Shown here in pieces: positions 12,801 through 27,800 of a DNA stretch of 64,000 nt. The notes under the pieces were generated by a model. It ran no database searches, had not been told where the DNA came from, and saw only the letters and a program-made list of their open reading frames with translations. The stretch's first letter is position 1, and every line of letters starts with the position of its first letter. This stretch comes from Lamellibrachia satsuma (lineage: Eukaryota; Annelida; Polychaeta; Sabellida; Siboglinidae), in the NCBI GenBank assembly GCA_033239005.1, contig BSQZ01000002.1:170001-234000 (forward strand). The letters run 5' to 3'. Position numbers and translations under genes: made by a program.

Positions 12801-15800
12801 GATAATAAATATCAGATAATATGTATCAGGTCATGAGTGTCACATGAGAAGTATTGCATCACAGATATGGCATCACAGATATCACACTGTAGATATTAGA
12901 TCATAGACAGATATCACATCATATATAGATATGGCATTGTAGATATATCATTGTAGATACCAGGTCTCATACCAGAGATTTAAATTTAATCATGGTTTCA
13001 TTCATGTTTCATATTTACTTTCGTCATTCAGGCAAAACATGTCAAGAGATGTTTTTGCAGTATTCAGTTACAACTGTTCAGAGCAGATTAACAGCGAAAT
13101 GACTATGCACTGACTGTGTGTTTCTCTGTGTAATATAGTGTGTTAACCGCAGTGTTTGTTCTTAAGGTTAAAGTTGATGGACAGAAGAAACAAACGCCAG
13201 TGGAGGTGATCACAGCCTTGCAACAGTTCATAGAGGGCAGCACCCTTGGTGAATTTGATGCACGACTCGAACTGCTTCAGGCTTTCCATTGTCAGGTGAC
13301 ACACATGGACCAATCAGAAGAGCAGGGTGAGTTTAAAAGGTACTTATTTCTACTCACCGTTTTCGGTCTATTAAGCATACAGTTCGCTTGACAATTTTTT
13401 ATGCAGAAAAGTCACAAATTGTATTTTACCAAATGAAAAATTTTTCTCAGGAGGCACCACTGTTGAAATCTACGTATTCCTCTGAGTTGGAAACTATTTG
13501 TGGTTACCATGTATTTAAAACTAAGTATGGGTGAAACATTGGAGAAAAGTAGTGGCAAATGTTCAGCATGACAGATGTGCAGTATCTATTCTAAAACTTA
13601 GTTAAAGACTGGCTGTCGTACAGACATTGAGACAATTATAATCAACAATGGGCTCAATGTGGGACCACAAAACTATGGGCAGGGCACATATCAAGACTCA
13701 ACGGAAGTGATTGTCGAGACATTCAATGGGAAAGGGACTGGGTTGGTGTTGCCAGCCGTTTATACATTCACATGTGGTAAAAAATGGGGGTGTACGCTTA
13801 TTAGGGCATGTACGCTAAATAGATCGAATACGGTAAGTCTAACTTTTTATTAAAATGAATAAATCTTATGGCACATGTACTAGTGATTATTTGAAATTAC
13901 AATTTCTACCTTTGATTCATTTTCCATTTTTCTGTTTTGTATTAAGAAGAGATTCTTGGAGAAAGCTGAATAATGGAAATAGTCAATGTGGCATTGCAGA
14001 TTTATGTTGAGTGACGTCACTGTCTCATTGTAGAGAGCTTGGTGAAGATCTTATGGAGTGTACACGCCTACTACAGCCAGTTTATGCCGGTCGTACAGCA
14101 ACAGATCTTTAAACTACGCAGCCCCATTGAAAAGCTGCTTAAGGTGCAGTAGAATATTACACATATTAGACATTATACATAAGGACTAACAGCCAAAGTG
14201 TGTCCATTTAAATAAAAATTTTGCGGATAGATTCCTATAAATTATTTTGTTGCCCTACTAGTTAATTAATATTAATAATAGTAAACTTTATTTATACACT
14301 CATATCCAGAATAAGACCCTGTTCAGGAGTGTTTACATTTGACAATAAAGGCTAAACATATATAAATACCATTGGTAATTAAACTATATAAAAATAGAAA
14401 TTGTTAATAGTTCAAATAGTTCAAATTCAAATAAGAAATACTAAAAAATGGATAAATAAATATTGTGGACTCGACACACACCAGAGGGCAACATTGTTAA
14501 CACAAAGTAATCTGCAGCCACCTAACTGTGTGTCTGTCCGTCTGTATCTTGTGGGAATGGGCACTCACAAGGTGGTGTGCAGTAGTGTGGTGGTTAGAAC
14601 ATCGGACTCTCAGTCGAAAGAACTGGGGTTCGAACCTTGGACAGTTTTGTTTATTCCATATTGCCTCAGTTCATTCAGCTGTATAAATGACTACCTGTGG
14701 CTGAATGCTTCTCAGATGAGTTGAGTTGGTGTTGGAACGAGCAAGTCGGCCAGGGGGTGAAGTGTAAAGCACTGAGCAGTCCTAAGGACTGGGCACACCC
14801 ATAAGAACTTACCTTTTCCTTTTTCATTCAACGCCCACTCTGTTCACCAGGGCTTTGTGAAGGTCGCACGCTGGAACGACATCAACTTCTACGCCCTGAA
14901 GCAGACGGTCGAGAAGACACATCGCACACTGCACAAACACATGAAACAGTTCGAGAACATCCTGCGCCAGCCAGTTAGAGCCGCCCTCACTGACAACTCG
15001 TCTGATTGGTCAGAGATTGTCCAGGGTAAAGCTAGCACACAAAGTGACAGAGCGATTAACCAGCGCATGTTCGTTAGTAGCTGTGAGAAAGTGGAGGTAG
15101 GTTCATTGGACAGTGAAGTAATTTATTCTGGTCATAAATAGAATGATGGTCTTTGTTGGTCATGTGTAGTATAAAAAATCTGATGTTTTTAGAAGTTTGC
15201 TAATTTTGATATTTAGATCATCCCTTAGTTGTGCCTCGTTACTTAAAAATGCTTCTATAATAAAATTTTTGGCACATCTCATTTTAGAACAATTTTGCAA
15301 AAATTTAAACCTACCTAGTGTCCATTACAACAGGCTAGCTCGTTTGTAGAAATGTGTCATTAAATTTTCATGAAATCATTAGCCAACTTTTAAATAATTT
15401 TTACTTGATCCAGTCAAAATTTTGCAAGAAAAGGACAAAAGTGTTTTGGGTCTATATACTATGATATAAGGCTGTTTTGCAAGTTACCAGATATAACGAT
15501 CAAAGTCTATTCTTTCAATGATTTTAACGAAAGTGAGCACTCTTATTAAACAGAATGTGCAACTATTTTGCAGTATCTAAGAATTTTGAGAAAAAATAGA
15601 TGATATTGAATATAGCAAAATTTGACTGCAATAATTATAATAAACAATGCATGAATTTCAGAAATAATGTCTTTGTTTTAATTAAGATTGGGTGGTATGT
15701 TTCATCTTGTAGGAAGATTTGGTGGTAATGTCGGAATTGACTGAACTGCAAAAAAGGCTGCCAAGTCTCACTGTGAAAGCGAAGAAACACAGTCTTCAGG

Positions 15801-18800
15801 TGATGTCATCGCTACCCTACCCTGGGGCAGTGGCGGGACTGGGGGAATTCACAGGTAGGGAGCAGCGCTTGCAGACATGCCGTTTTGTACAGATTCCCCG
15901 TATCCAATACAGATTTTTTTAGGAATACACCCGTATCCCATATTTATGCATATGGCAAAACCTAGCGGATGTTTTAGATGTTGGTATATCTTGAAGCCTG
16001 ACACATAGTGATACTCATTCTGCTTTGGAAATAAGCAGATAGCTGGGCAGATTTCTGACGAAACCTTGCTGATTTTGTTATGTATATTTCGTAGCCTGAT
16101 AGATGGCTACAATTGATCCGAATCAGGATGATATAGACCAATTAATAAAGAAACATATACCGATTTAAAATCAAAAATACGGATTTCGACACAAACACAA
16201 CGCCATGTCTATGCTTGTTTGATTGTAACAAGTGAAAGTTTTTAAAATGTAAATTGCTTGAACGCACACTGGCATCATAGTGTTAAAATGTTTTTTATGT
16301 TTCGTTGAAAAATTATTTGTTGACTGACCTGTTTTTTTTCTTTGTGGTAATTTTGCAACCAAACTCGATCATGATGTAGTAGAGCTGGAACATGACGGGC
16401 CACATAAATATTTTTCGTTTCTTAGTTCTATGTATTATTGACACCCGCCATTCCGACTTGCAGAATAAAAACATGTTTTTTATTTCAGAGGAGATTATCG
16501 AGACTGTCCATGATCTGCAGTCTCTAGATGCTTCACAGGTGCGTAATGTGAATAAAAGTTATCCCTTGAATAAAAGTTATCTCGTCATTTTAACAAAAGT
16601 TATCCCTTCCCACATTAATTTGCCTACTTTTGACTAAATTGTGATCGAATGCAACATGATATTTGGAGATAGGGGAAAGTCAGTAGTTTGAAGATTTTAG
16701 TAGGGGAAGATATTTCTGTTAGGATGTCCACCCCAGCGAGTAATTATAACGAGAGGACTGGTGTAGGGCCTGAGTGACATCTAGAGTCTAACCAAATAAT
16801 TTGTTATCAAAAAAGAAATCATAATATTTCAGCATTCTTCAGGAGCAAATAGCAGCAATGTTGGACTGCATAAATTCACCTGTTAAACAATCAATCTACA
16901 ACCGCCAAAGCCTGCACTACATATATTTTAAATATTGTCTTAACATTTTTCTTCATTTCATCTTCTTAATAATTGATTTATTATTATGCAGAATTTAACA
17001 GTTTTACTTATTGTTACAAGGATAAAGATTGTTATACACTTACATTTGTGTACTAATTTCATTTATTGTAGAAAGAGGACTTTTGTTAATGTGATTTTTT
17101 TTTCACTGATGCCATTTTATATTTGAATATTTTTTATGTTATTGTTTTAATCACAGTTATGTTTGTGTCTCAGATCGGCGACGAAAAGAAACGGAAGTCG
17201 GAAGTGAAACACATACAGCTGAGGAAGCGCAAGGCACTGGCGGATCTGTTTAGACAGCTCTCTGCTATGGGTGAGTGGCTACTGGGATTGTAATGTATTT
17301 ATATTACATATTATATATTATTTAATATTTATGATTAACAGTCCCTCCTCAATTCGATTGTTTCGCTTTTTTTTGGCTCATTTCAGACTCATTTCGATAT
17401 TAAATATACTAAGTAGCCCATGTGTACAGATGTGTTATTTAGTGATGGGAAATCATTGGACTATTAAACTATTTTTGACTGGACAAAATTCACCAAAATA
17501 ATGGCCAAAGTGTTCCGGCCCTATATACTATAACATAAAGCTGTTTACAGTTTTACAAGTTGCCAAAGTGTTCCGGCTCTGTATACTGTAACATAAAGCT
17601 GTTTACAGTTTTACAAGTTGCCCAAGTGTTCCGGCTCTATATACTGTAACATAAAGCTGTTTACAGTTTTACAAGTTGCCAAAGTGTTCCGGCTCTATAT
17701 ACTGTAACATAAAGCTGTTTACAGTTTTACAAGTTGCCAAAGTGTTCCGGCTCTATATACTATAACATAAAGCTGTTTACAGTTTTACAAGTTGCCAAAG
17801 TGTTCCGGCTCTATATACTGTAACATAAAGCTGTTTACAGTTTTACAAGTTGCCCAAGTGTTCCGGCTCTATATACTGTAACATAAAGCTGTTTACAGTT
17901 TTACAAGTTGCCCAAGTGTTCCGGCTCTATATACTGTAACATAAAGCTGTTTACAGTATTACAAGTTGCCAAAGTGTTCCGACTCTATATACTATAACAT
18001 AAAGCTGTTTACAGTTTTACAAGTTGCCCAAGTGTTCCGGCTCTATATACTATAACATAAAGCTGTTTACAGTTTTACAAGTTGCCCAAGTGTTCCGGCT
18101 CTATATACTATAACATAAAGCTGTTTACAGTTTTACAAGTTGCCCAAGTGTTCCGGCTCTATATACTATAACATAAAGCTGTTTACACTTTTACAAGTTG
18201 CCCAAGTGTTCCGGCTCTATATACTGTAACATAAAGCTGTTTACAGTTTTACAAGTTGCCAAAGTGTTCCGGCTCTATATACTGTAACATAAAGCTGTTT
18301 ACAGTTTTACAAGTTGCCCAAGTGTTCCGGCTCTATATACTGTAACATAAAGCTGTTTACAGTTTTACAAGTTGCCCAAGTGTTCCGGCTCTATATACTG
18401 TAACATAAAGCTGTTTACAGTTTTACAAGTTGCCCAAGTGTTCCGGCTCTATATACTGTAACATAAAGCTGTTTACAGTTTTACAAGCTGCCAAAGTGTT
18501 CCGGCTCTATATACTGTAACATAAAGCTGTTTACAGTTTTACAAGTTGCCCAAGTGTTCCGGCTCTATATACTGTAACATAAAGCTGTTTACACTTTTAC
18601 AAGTTGCCCAAGTGTTCCGGCTCTATATACTGTAACATAAAGCTGTTTACAGTTTTACAAGTTGCCCAAGTGTTCCGGCTCTATATACTGTAACATAAAG
18701 CTGTTTACAGTTTTACAAGTTGCCCAAGTGTTCCGGCTCTATATACTGTAACATAAAGCTGTTTACAGTTTTACAAGTTGCCCAAGTGTTCCGGCTCTAT

Positions 18801-21800
18801 ATACTGTAACATAAAGCTGTTTACACTTTTACAAGTTGCCAAAGTGTTCCGGCTCTATATACTGTAACATAAAGCTGTTTACACTTTTACAAGTTTCCAA
18901 AGTGTTCCGGCTCTATATACTGTAACATAAAGCTGTTTACACTTTTACAAGTTGCCCAAGTGTTCCATCTCTATATACTGTAACATAAAGCTGTTTACAC
19001 TTTTACAAGTTGCCCAAGTGTTCCGGCTCTATATACTGTAACATAAAGCTGTTTACACTTTTACAAGTTTCCAAAGTGTTCCGGCTCTATATACTGTAAC
19101 ATAAAGCTGTTTACACTTTTACAAGTTGCCCACTAAACTAAAGTAAATTCGTTCTATGATTTTGAGAAAAATATGGAGGGTAGAAGGAGAAGAGGAAGAC
19201 CGAGACTGAGGTCGGAGGACTGGGTAAAGAGAGATTTAGTGGGAGTGGGAGGGGAGGGGAGGGGAGAATGAGGGCAAGGGATAGAGGGATAGACGGCAGT
19301 GAAAACAGAATGAGTAGAAAGGAGAAGGAGAAAATTGAGGATCAACAACAACTACAACAACAACAACAACTTACATAGTTTACTTCCACTGATATAAGTA
19401 TGTCATAGAATCGGATACTATTACTGCTTGTATCAGGTAAATGTTGTCTGTGTGCAGGGCTGTCCTACAGAAAGGGCCTGGTAGCACTAAGGAAAGACTC
19501 AAACGCCAAAGTGATGTGCACCTTACCACTAGATGTCACTGTGGCCCTGTCACGGTCGCCATCTCGCAGGTAGGTGAAGTTAGGCAGAAGACTTCTTGTG
19601 TAACCATTGTCATATGCCATTGGCATGTCCTTGCAATCTCTCTAGCCACTTCGAGTCCACCATCTGTCCAATGCTTGGTGTTGTCTATCCATCCCGTTTT
19701 GCTTGTACCTCTTCGGTTTTTCTTGGTAACAGACTCTTTGGTCTTCTTTTCCAATAGCCGTACTTAGCCAGGTCTCATCTCTTCTTAGCAGGCCGTCTTC
19801 CTAAACCCCTTCTTTATCTCTGACCAAGATGTTAGTCTTTCTGTGTCCTGCTTATCATGAGCATTCTGTGCATCCAACATCTCGAGTGTGTGTGTACACG
19901 TGTTGTACCCTTCCTTAAGTGTCAAGGACTCGCAGAAGACTAGTGATGTTGTAAGTCCATACATGTGATAAAGGTCATTAGCGGTATGACCTTTCAAAGT
20001 CTGCACTTGTGGTTTCCAGTGGAAACACAGATTTATTCATTTAGGGCATTAGGAGATTTATAAATGGGATTTTAATCCATCCAGGAAACTAGAAATGTGT
20101 GAACAAAATGTTTTGGTTATATTGTCTAAATTTGGGCAATTTAGGTTTCTAGTTGTCTCATTGATACTGCACAATTCAGCATTTTAGCATTTAATTGACG
20201 CAGTAGTAATAGTGTTTTGTTTACTTTTGATATGTTACTGTCTAAAGTAGGAGTACCCTGTATTTGTGTGGTTTGAGGTGTTGAGAGTTGAACGAAAACA
20301 AACCTGTGTCCTTCTCTTGTAGATGCGACGAGGAGACAGCCACCGTGTGGGAGGGCTGTCTGAAGTACCACATCAGATGTGTCGCGAGACGTGCACTCTT
20401 CCACACGGCACTTCAGACACCTTCACAGGTTCTCTTGTGTTTATTAAGTTTTTTTTCTGTTTGGCCCATGAATCAATATGTCCACTGGAAATAGCTTGAC
20501 AGTATATGTGACCATCCGTATTACTAGTTCTATCTGCATTCTGTGTGTTACCATGCTCTCTCTCTGTCTTTCTCTCAGAGGATCACACTATCCTAGTACA
20601 ACTGGATCACTTTAGTCTACCAACAATTTGACATTTGAATCTGATATCAGGAATTTGTTAATCTCTCTGGTGGCAATTTTGTGAATTGCTGCGAAAATAT
20701 GTCTGACAGCACCGTGTGGAAATTCAACTGCAGTTTTTATTGATCTGAAGTTATTTAATTAATAAAAAATTTGTTAACAATTATTTTTATCAGATTAGTT
20801 CATAAATATATATTCATTGCTTAGGCAAACATGCCTTGAAATCAATAATTCGGTGCTGGTGACTAAGACAACCTACACGTAGTGACTGTCCTGATGACTA
20901 ACATAGCCTGCATCCGGAGGCTGCCCTACTGACTAAGACAGACTCTTCCTGGTGACTGCGTTGCTGACTAAGACAACATCCATCTGGTGACTGTTCAGGT
21001 GACTAAAACAGCATCCACCTGGTGACTGCCACTGACAACTGACCACGTCACATATGGCCCCTACACCGTATAACTGCGATAGATTAAGCTGTATTATCCT
21101 TGTATGTGGTTTGCAGGAGTTGGGTACTGCCAACATCGACCGGTGCAAGGGATTTGCAGAGCATATCATGAGTGTTGTAGTGAAACAGTGGCAGATACTG
21201 GCCCAGCACACACAAGACCTCGCCACCCTAAGGTTGGTTCTTTCTTCTTCGTCCCCTTAATCCTGTGGCTGGCCTCTCAATGTCTTATCTCCATCTTTCT
21301 CTGCCATTGGGCTTTGCAGGATTTCCTCCGTCTGTGCTGAATCAATGTTGGAAATTCAAACTTGCACGCTTCTTCAATGGCAAAAGATAAAATTAATAAA
21401 TACTAGTGTTAGTGAAGCCCGCCACTAACAATAGCAACATTGCACGTTGTTTACAGCTAAAGTACACATGCACTGTAAATTATTTAAAAAGTATCTGCAA
21501 GGTGTCAGCAGCACTATTGCCGTCCTTTGTGTTTAGCTTGCCTTCACTCCTGAAAAATCGATGTTTTTGTGCATGGTTTCACTTCTGAAAAAGGATGTGT
21601 GCTTCTATTAGGTAGTGTGCTTCTGTTGGGAACTATACGGTAATTATGATCAGGCTTAAAGTTGTAATAACACTTGTTTCAGGCGAATCACAGGGAGTAT
21701 TCAGCACATAAAGAGCGGAGAAAACTGTAGTCTTCCCCCACAGGACATAATGGCCCAGTGGCTGGTAAGTATACAAATGGCATGCTTTGTAGTCATCTTA

Positions 21801-24800
21801 CTTGTAATGGGACAGTTACAATTTCTGTGACATAGTATGAGAGCTAGAGGCAGTACCTGGCAGTCAGACAATTATTTGGGGCAAACATTTTGGTTGTGAC
21901 ACTTACCTCCAACAACCCAATGAATGTACTCAGAGTTTGTGAATTTATTTTGCTAACCCTAATTGGCAAAAACTGACAACATGCCATTGTTATAGTTTCG
22001 ACTCATTTAGTTTACAATTTGTTGCTCTTTTAGGGTCGCCTCAAAACACTGTGTGACGGAACGCTGGAATGTCTGCGCCAATATCGACTCCTGCTGCAGT
22101 GTTGTCCCACTCAACCACCAGGTGTCGCCACCTGTGTCTCTCCACAGCCCCTCAGTCGGTTGGCGCCTGTGTGTCAGATGACCCAAGAGAGTGAAGACTG
22201 GACAGACACTGTGACCACAGTCCAGGTGAGAGACCAGTGGAAGGATTAGGGTGGGCATTTCATGTCTGTGAACAGAGTCCAGGTGGGAGACCATTGCAAG
22301 GATTATGGTGGGCATTTCAGGTCTGTGACCAGAGTACAGGTGGGAGACCATTGGAAGGATCAGGGTGGGCATTTCAGGTCCAGTGTAGTACATCACATTT
22401 TTCTTATGTGAACTTCATCAATTAAACAGTAATTTTTCCACTGTTAGTTTGTAAATGATATGTGGCAGTTTATCCTTTATAAGACAGCAACGTCACACAA
22501 TTTTTTCTTTTAATAAATGAAAGTTCACGAAGTGCAATAGTTTTTGTCATTTGCTCAATTGATTGTACATGAATAAAAGAGTACATCATAATTGACTTGT
22601 GGCTGGTCTACATGGCAGGAAATGATAACAAGTCTAGACGCCATCAAGAAGGAGGTGGACAGAGAGGTCACTAGTCCACAACAGCTCTACTCATGGTCAG
22701 TATATAATCTTATACTTGCCAATAATGTGTGATGTATTCAGCATTCAGTCATTGCACAAGGATTAAGGTTTCCAAAACTGGCATTGTTTGTTGAATGATG
22801 AAAAAACATAAATCCTAATAATTCCTGTGCACTTAAATATTATTAGTACACAACATACACTGTTGAATTTGTATCTGAGTCATTGCTTGTGTTTCCTTCA
22901 CTGGCAAAAAGTGCCATTAAATGGGCATTTTATAATTCAGTTTAAATTTTTTTCATGTAGGTCCGTCATGGATATGGTCAAGTTGGCCTTTGAGAGGTTT
23001 GGTGACTTGGCTAACACGCTCCAAGCTCTGGTGGCTGGCTTCGTCCAACATGGCCGCCACAACAGTCTTGCAGAATCTCTCACCTTCATCACTAATTGGA
23101 TAAAGAAAGAAGTGACAGAGTTTACAAGAGATACACCAGTTGTAGCCTCACAACAAACATCAACGGTTGCCACCAGTTGTGAAGAGTTCATGACCTCCGT
23201 TGACCTGATGCTCACAGATGTACTGCTGGCCATACAAAATCTGGTGAATCGAGTCAAGGAACAAAGGTCAACTAAAGGTGAAGGTTGCTCTGAGGAATGT
23301 CAAGAAGAAGATGGCGAGGAGGAAGGTAAAATTGTGTTTTTCCATTGATGCATTGAAATACACTACTTTCATTCAGTATGTTGTTTGAACTTTAATTATT
23401 ATTTAACTGATAATAAAAAATTAATCATGCAGTCTTCTTACGCATTTTTCTTAAATTTGCATATCCTGTTCAGGACGGTGCAGCACAATATTTTTTGCTT
23501 AATCAATTTCTCCAGCTATTCTACCAGCCACTGTCATCATTCTGAAGACATCTGTGATATCCAGTCTTTGCTATGGCCTGTCTCTGCTTTCCATGTCACT
23601 GTTCGCTCCAGTAATGTCATTTCCCAGTCAATATTCCCTCCAGTACTGTCTTTTCCCTGTCACTGTTCCCACAGTTGTGTTTTTTCCCTGTCAGTATTCC
23701 CTCCAGTAGTGTCTTCCCTGTCACTGTTCCCCCAGTAGTGTCTTTTCCCTGTCAGTATTCCCTCCAGTAGTGTCTTCCCTGTCACTGTTCCCCAGTAGTG
23801 TCTTTTCCCTGTCACTGTTCCCCCAGTAGTGTTTTTTCCCTGTCAGTATTCCCTCCAGTAGTGTCTTCCCTGTCACTGTTCCCCCAGTAGTGTCTTTTCC
23901 CTGTCAGTATTCCCTCCAGTAGTGTCTTCCCTGTCACTGTTCCCCAGTAGTGTCTTTTCCCTGTCAGTATTCCCTCCAGTAGTGTCTTTTCCCTGTCACT
24001 GTTCCCCCAGTATTGTCTTTTCCCTGTCACTGTTCCCTCAAGTAGTGTATTTTCCCTGTCACTGTTCCCCCAGTATTGTCTTTTCCCTGTCACTGTTCCC
24101 TCAAGTAGTGTATTTTCCCTGTCACTGTTCCCTCCAGTAGTGTCTTTTCCCTGTCACTGTTCCCCAAGTAGTGTCTTTTCCCTGTCATTGTTCCCTCAAG
24201 TAGTGTCTTTTCCCTGTCACTGTTCCCTCCAGTAGTGTCTTTTCCCTGTCACTGTTCCCCAAGTAGTGTCTTTTCCCTGTCACTGTTCCCTCAAGTAGTG
24301 TCTTCCCTGTCACTGTTCCCTCCAGTAGTGTCTTTTCCCTGTCACTGTTCCCTCAAGTAGTGTCTTTTCCCTGTCACTGTTCCCTCCAATAGTGTTTTTT
24401 TCAATCCAGTCTTATTATGCTAAACAAAAATAGCTGTCTTTCGTTGATAGCTTGCCCTAACTGAACATTTACTGAACACTAGTAATGCTATTTTACAATA
24501 CAACCTTTCTGTGTAATCTCTGCCCACAGATGATGCCACAATAAGCCACTTGGTGGAGCTGCAGAACAATTTGGAGCATGATTACACAGCATTGCGACTG
24601 AATAAGGTTAGTACCATAGACATTGCTTCGATTGAATGCAGTGAGTTTGGAGATGTTTCCTTTAAATGCCCTGTATCAGTTAACCAACGAAAATTGTTGT
24701 ACATTTTGTACATGTAACTTTAATTTTCACAGGTTCTTCACACGCTGTTGAGCATTGAACAAACACTGACCACTTGGAGTTCTGACCACAGTGGTCAAGC

Positions 24801-27800
24801 AGTAGACGCTGCCTGTCAGCTTCTCTCTCGTTGTCTGCCCCTACTTCAACAATATGGCTGCCTTGTCCAGTACCACCTGACCGTTGCCATAGCGACACAC
24901 CGAGCCAGCAGCAAACTGCTATCGGTGCTGCTGAGAATATTCGCGGAATTGGCTCAGAAGGTTGGTGATGTGGTAATATATAACAGAAACAGATTTCATA
25001 TATACGCAGTCTCTCAATATTGTGTGAGAACTTTTTAAAAACGTCCTCCCTCCCAATCACTCAATTTCAACTAAAAAGCTCCTATATTAAGTTTAATTAA
25101 GATATTTTCTATTATGCACATAAGAAAAGCATTGGTATGTGTGACTGTTGCTTCTAAACACTTAATATAAATACAAAACGTGATACTCATGTAATGGGCA
25201 ATGGATCAGTCCAAGCCGCGGCAGCCGTGTCGAATGCTCTGCCGTCCTGTGTTACCTGCAGGACCTCACTGGACTCGTTTAAGTCAGCTTTGAAGACACA
25301 CCTGTTTACTGCAGCATATGTGTAATTTACTGCTGAAACATTTTACCATAACTTATTGATGTTTACATTTAACTTTTTTTACTTGTTAGCTTAATTAGCC
25401 TAGCCACTTGTTTAGCTTAACTTATTTATTATTATATTTTTGTTTAACGTAATTTATTTTATCAAATGATATTATATATGTTATGCTGCTCCTGTAGTAA
25501 CTTTTCTTATGGTCCATGTTTATATTTATATGCCCATTTTAGTTATTATTACTATTATTTTATAAAATTAATTATTGTATATAATTTTATCTTGGATATT
25601 ACAAGTATTGTTTTTACTACAACTTTTTAGTGTTAATGCATTTTCTGTATTTTTTCTGTAAAGTGCTGTGAACTGTATCGGATGTGGCCCCATATAAAAT
25701 AAATATTATTGGTATTACTGTCTGGTGTCAAGATCTGTATAGCACTTGTGGGTTGGTGCATGTGTGTGTGTTCATGCATGCATTCGTACACGTGTCCATG
25801 CATGCATTCATACACGTGTCCACGCATGCATTGATACACGTGTCCACGCATGCATTGATACACGTGTCCACGCATGCATTCATACACGTGTCCACGCATG
25901 CATTCATACACGTGTCCACGCATGCATTCATACACGTGTCCACGCATGCATTCATACACGTGTCCACGCATGCATTCATACACGTGTCCACGCATGCATT
26001 CATACACGTGTCCACGCATGCATTCATACACGTGTCCACGCATGCATTCATACACGTGTCCACGCATGCATTCATACACGTGTCCATGCATGCATTCATA
26101 CACGTGTCCATGCATGCATTCATACACGTGTCCATGCATGCATTCATACACGTGTCCATGCATGCATTCATACACGTGTCCATGCATGCATTCATACACG
26201 TGTCCATGCATGCATTCATACACGTGTCCATGCATGCCAGAGCGCATCTAGGATTTAGGAGCGGTGCTGCTCTTTATGGTGTGGAGTCCGGAAAAAATTT
26301 TAAATGGAGCATTCTGGGGTCAAAACGGGGGTGCGCCATCATGCCCCCCGATCCATTTCTGATGTGCCCAATGCATGCGTTAAATCGAACATGCTACTCC
26401 ACTGTGTCGGATGTCCGTCACTGCCATGTGTTTCTGCCTCCAGGGATTCTGCCTTCCTGCTGACATGACGGACGAGATGGAGGGAGAGGGAGCGACCCAG
26501 TTTGAGGACATCGAGGGAGGTGGGATGGGGGAGGGGGAAGGAGTGAAGGATGTCAGCGACCAGATTGAAACGGAGGATCAGGTAAGGGTTTTGCATTGAG
26601 GATAAACCACTTGATTTATTCCACTACGCACATCATTTGTGGTAACACTAATAAATGTTATTTTTGAATCGAAATATTCTAGAAATATTAAACCAGTTAG
26701 AGTCCTTACAGCAGCACTTTGTCAGCACGAGTCATTAGCTTATCATTGTTTGATGACTTTGATTTAAAGAAATGTTTGTTTCTGTTATTCTGGTTGCCCT
26801 ATCATAAATCTACGTCTACATGGAAAAGTGGGAAACATCCAGGAAAAACGGGAAACATCCTGGAAAAACAGGAAACATCCTCCCCCACTCAACTTTCATC
26901 ATCATTTGATAGTCTCTGACATATTGTTTTTATGGCTCAACATTTTGACTTGTTGTTCTCTTTCATGGAGAACACATGGTGAACACATGGTGAACACATG
27001 CGCAAGAAATCATGTGTTGTCAATTGTGCAACAAATAGATTAGAAAATGAAAATTTTTTAAATGAGAATTTTTTTCAAAGCGGGACATTTCCGAGGGGAA
27101 AAGAGGCATTTCTCACCCCAAAGCAGTAATGTTGACACGTATGTGAAATGTGGAGTTTCTCCCAGAAGTGAGACAGATTAGGGTGTTGTAGTTGGACGAG
27201 GCCCGGAAAGCCGGGGAAGAGAAGCAGGAGCAGGATCCCAACAATCAACCTGACATTGCACCAGAAGAGAATGCCATCGAGATGTCAGACGACATTGATG
27301 GGAAGCTGCATGACCTTGAACCCACAGGTGAGGCTACCATAATCAGATCGGTGAAATTGGTGAATTTCGTGACATAATGTTGAAATTCAGCAGTTGCCAA
27401 TTTCTGTTGACTCGAGTCAGTAGATGGCGCCACCTAAAATTATGCTGTATGCAACAATGTTTGCTATTGGCTTAATGGCTTGTGCGATTACGCAATTAAC
27501 ACTGAACATGTCTAAAATATTCCTATGTTATTCCTATATTTTTACTTCTGAATTTCTATATTTCCTATAAATTTTAAACCAAATGTAGATGGGCACAACA
27601 TCCTTCTCCTCTTCCATTTGTCTTTCCTGCAGCCTCGCTGTTTCACCGCCTCTACTCTCCTTGGTAGTCAGCTCGCCTCCTTATGAGCCAAGTAACCTGC
27701 CCACATGATCTGAAATGATGATTCATTGTCCAGACGTTGCTGAGGATTATGTCCTTTTAACCAAATTTGAACTTTCAGTAAATTTCACCTGCCAAATTAG

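Noticed and set aside
25633..26463. Open frames of 125-259 codons on both strands
   Set aside because: They come from a 24-bp repeat (a multiple of three, no stops). Repeated IHVSTHAF and YECMRGHV have no independent support.
27600..27780. A possible retroelement fragment between exons 26 and 27
   Set aside because: Only a vague similarity of the minus-strand reading to LINE tails; not enough to call.
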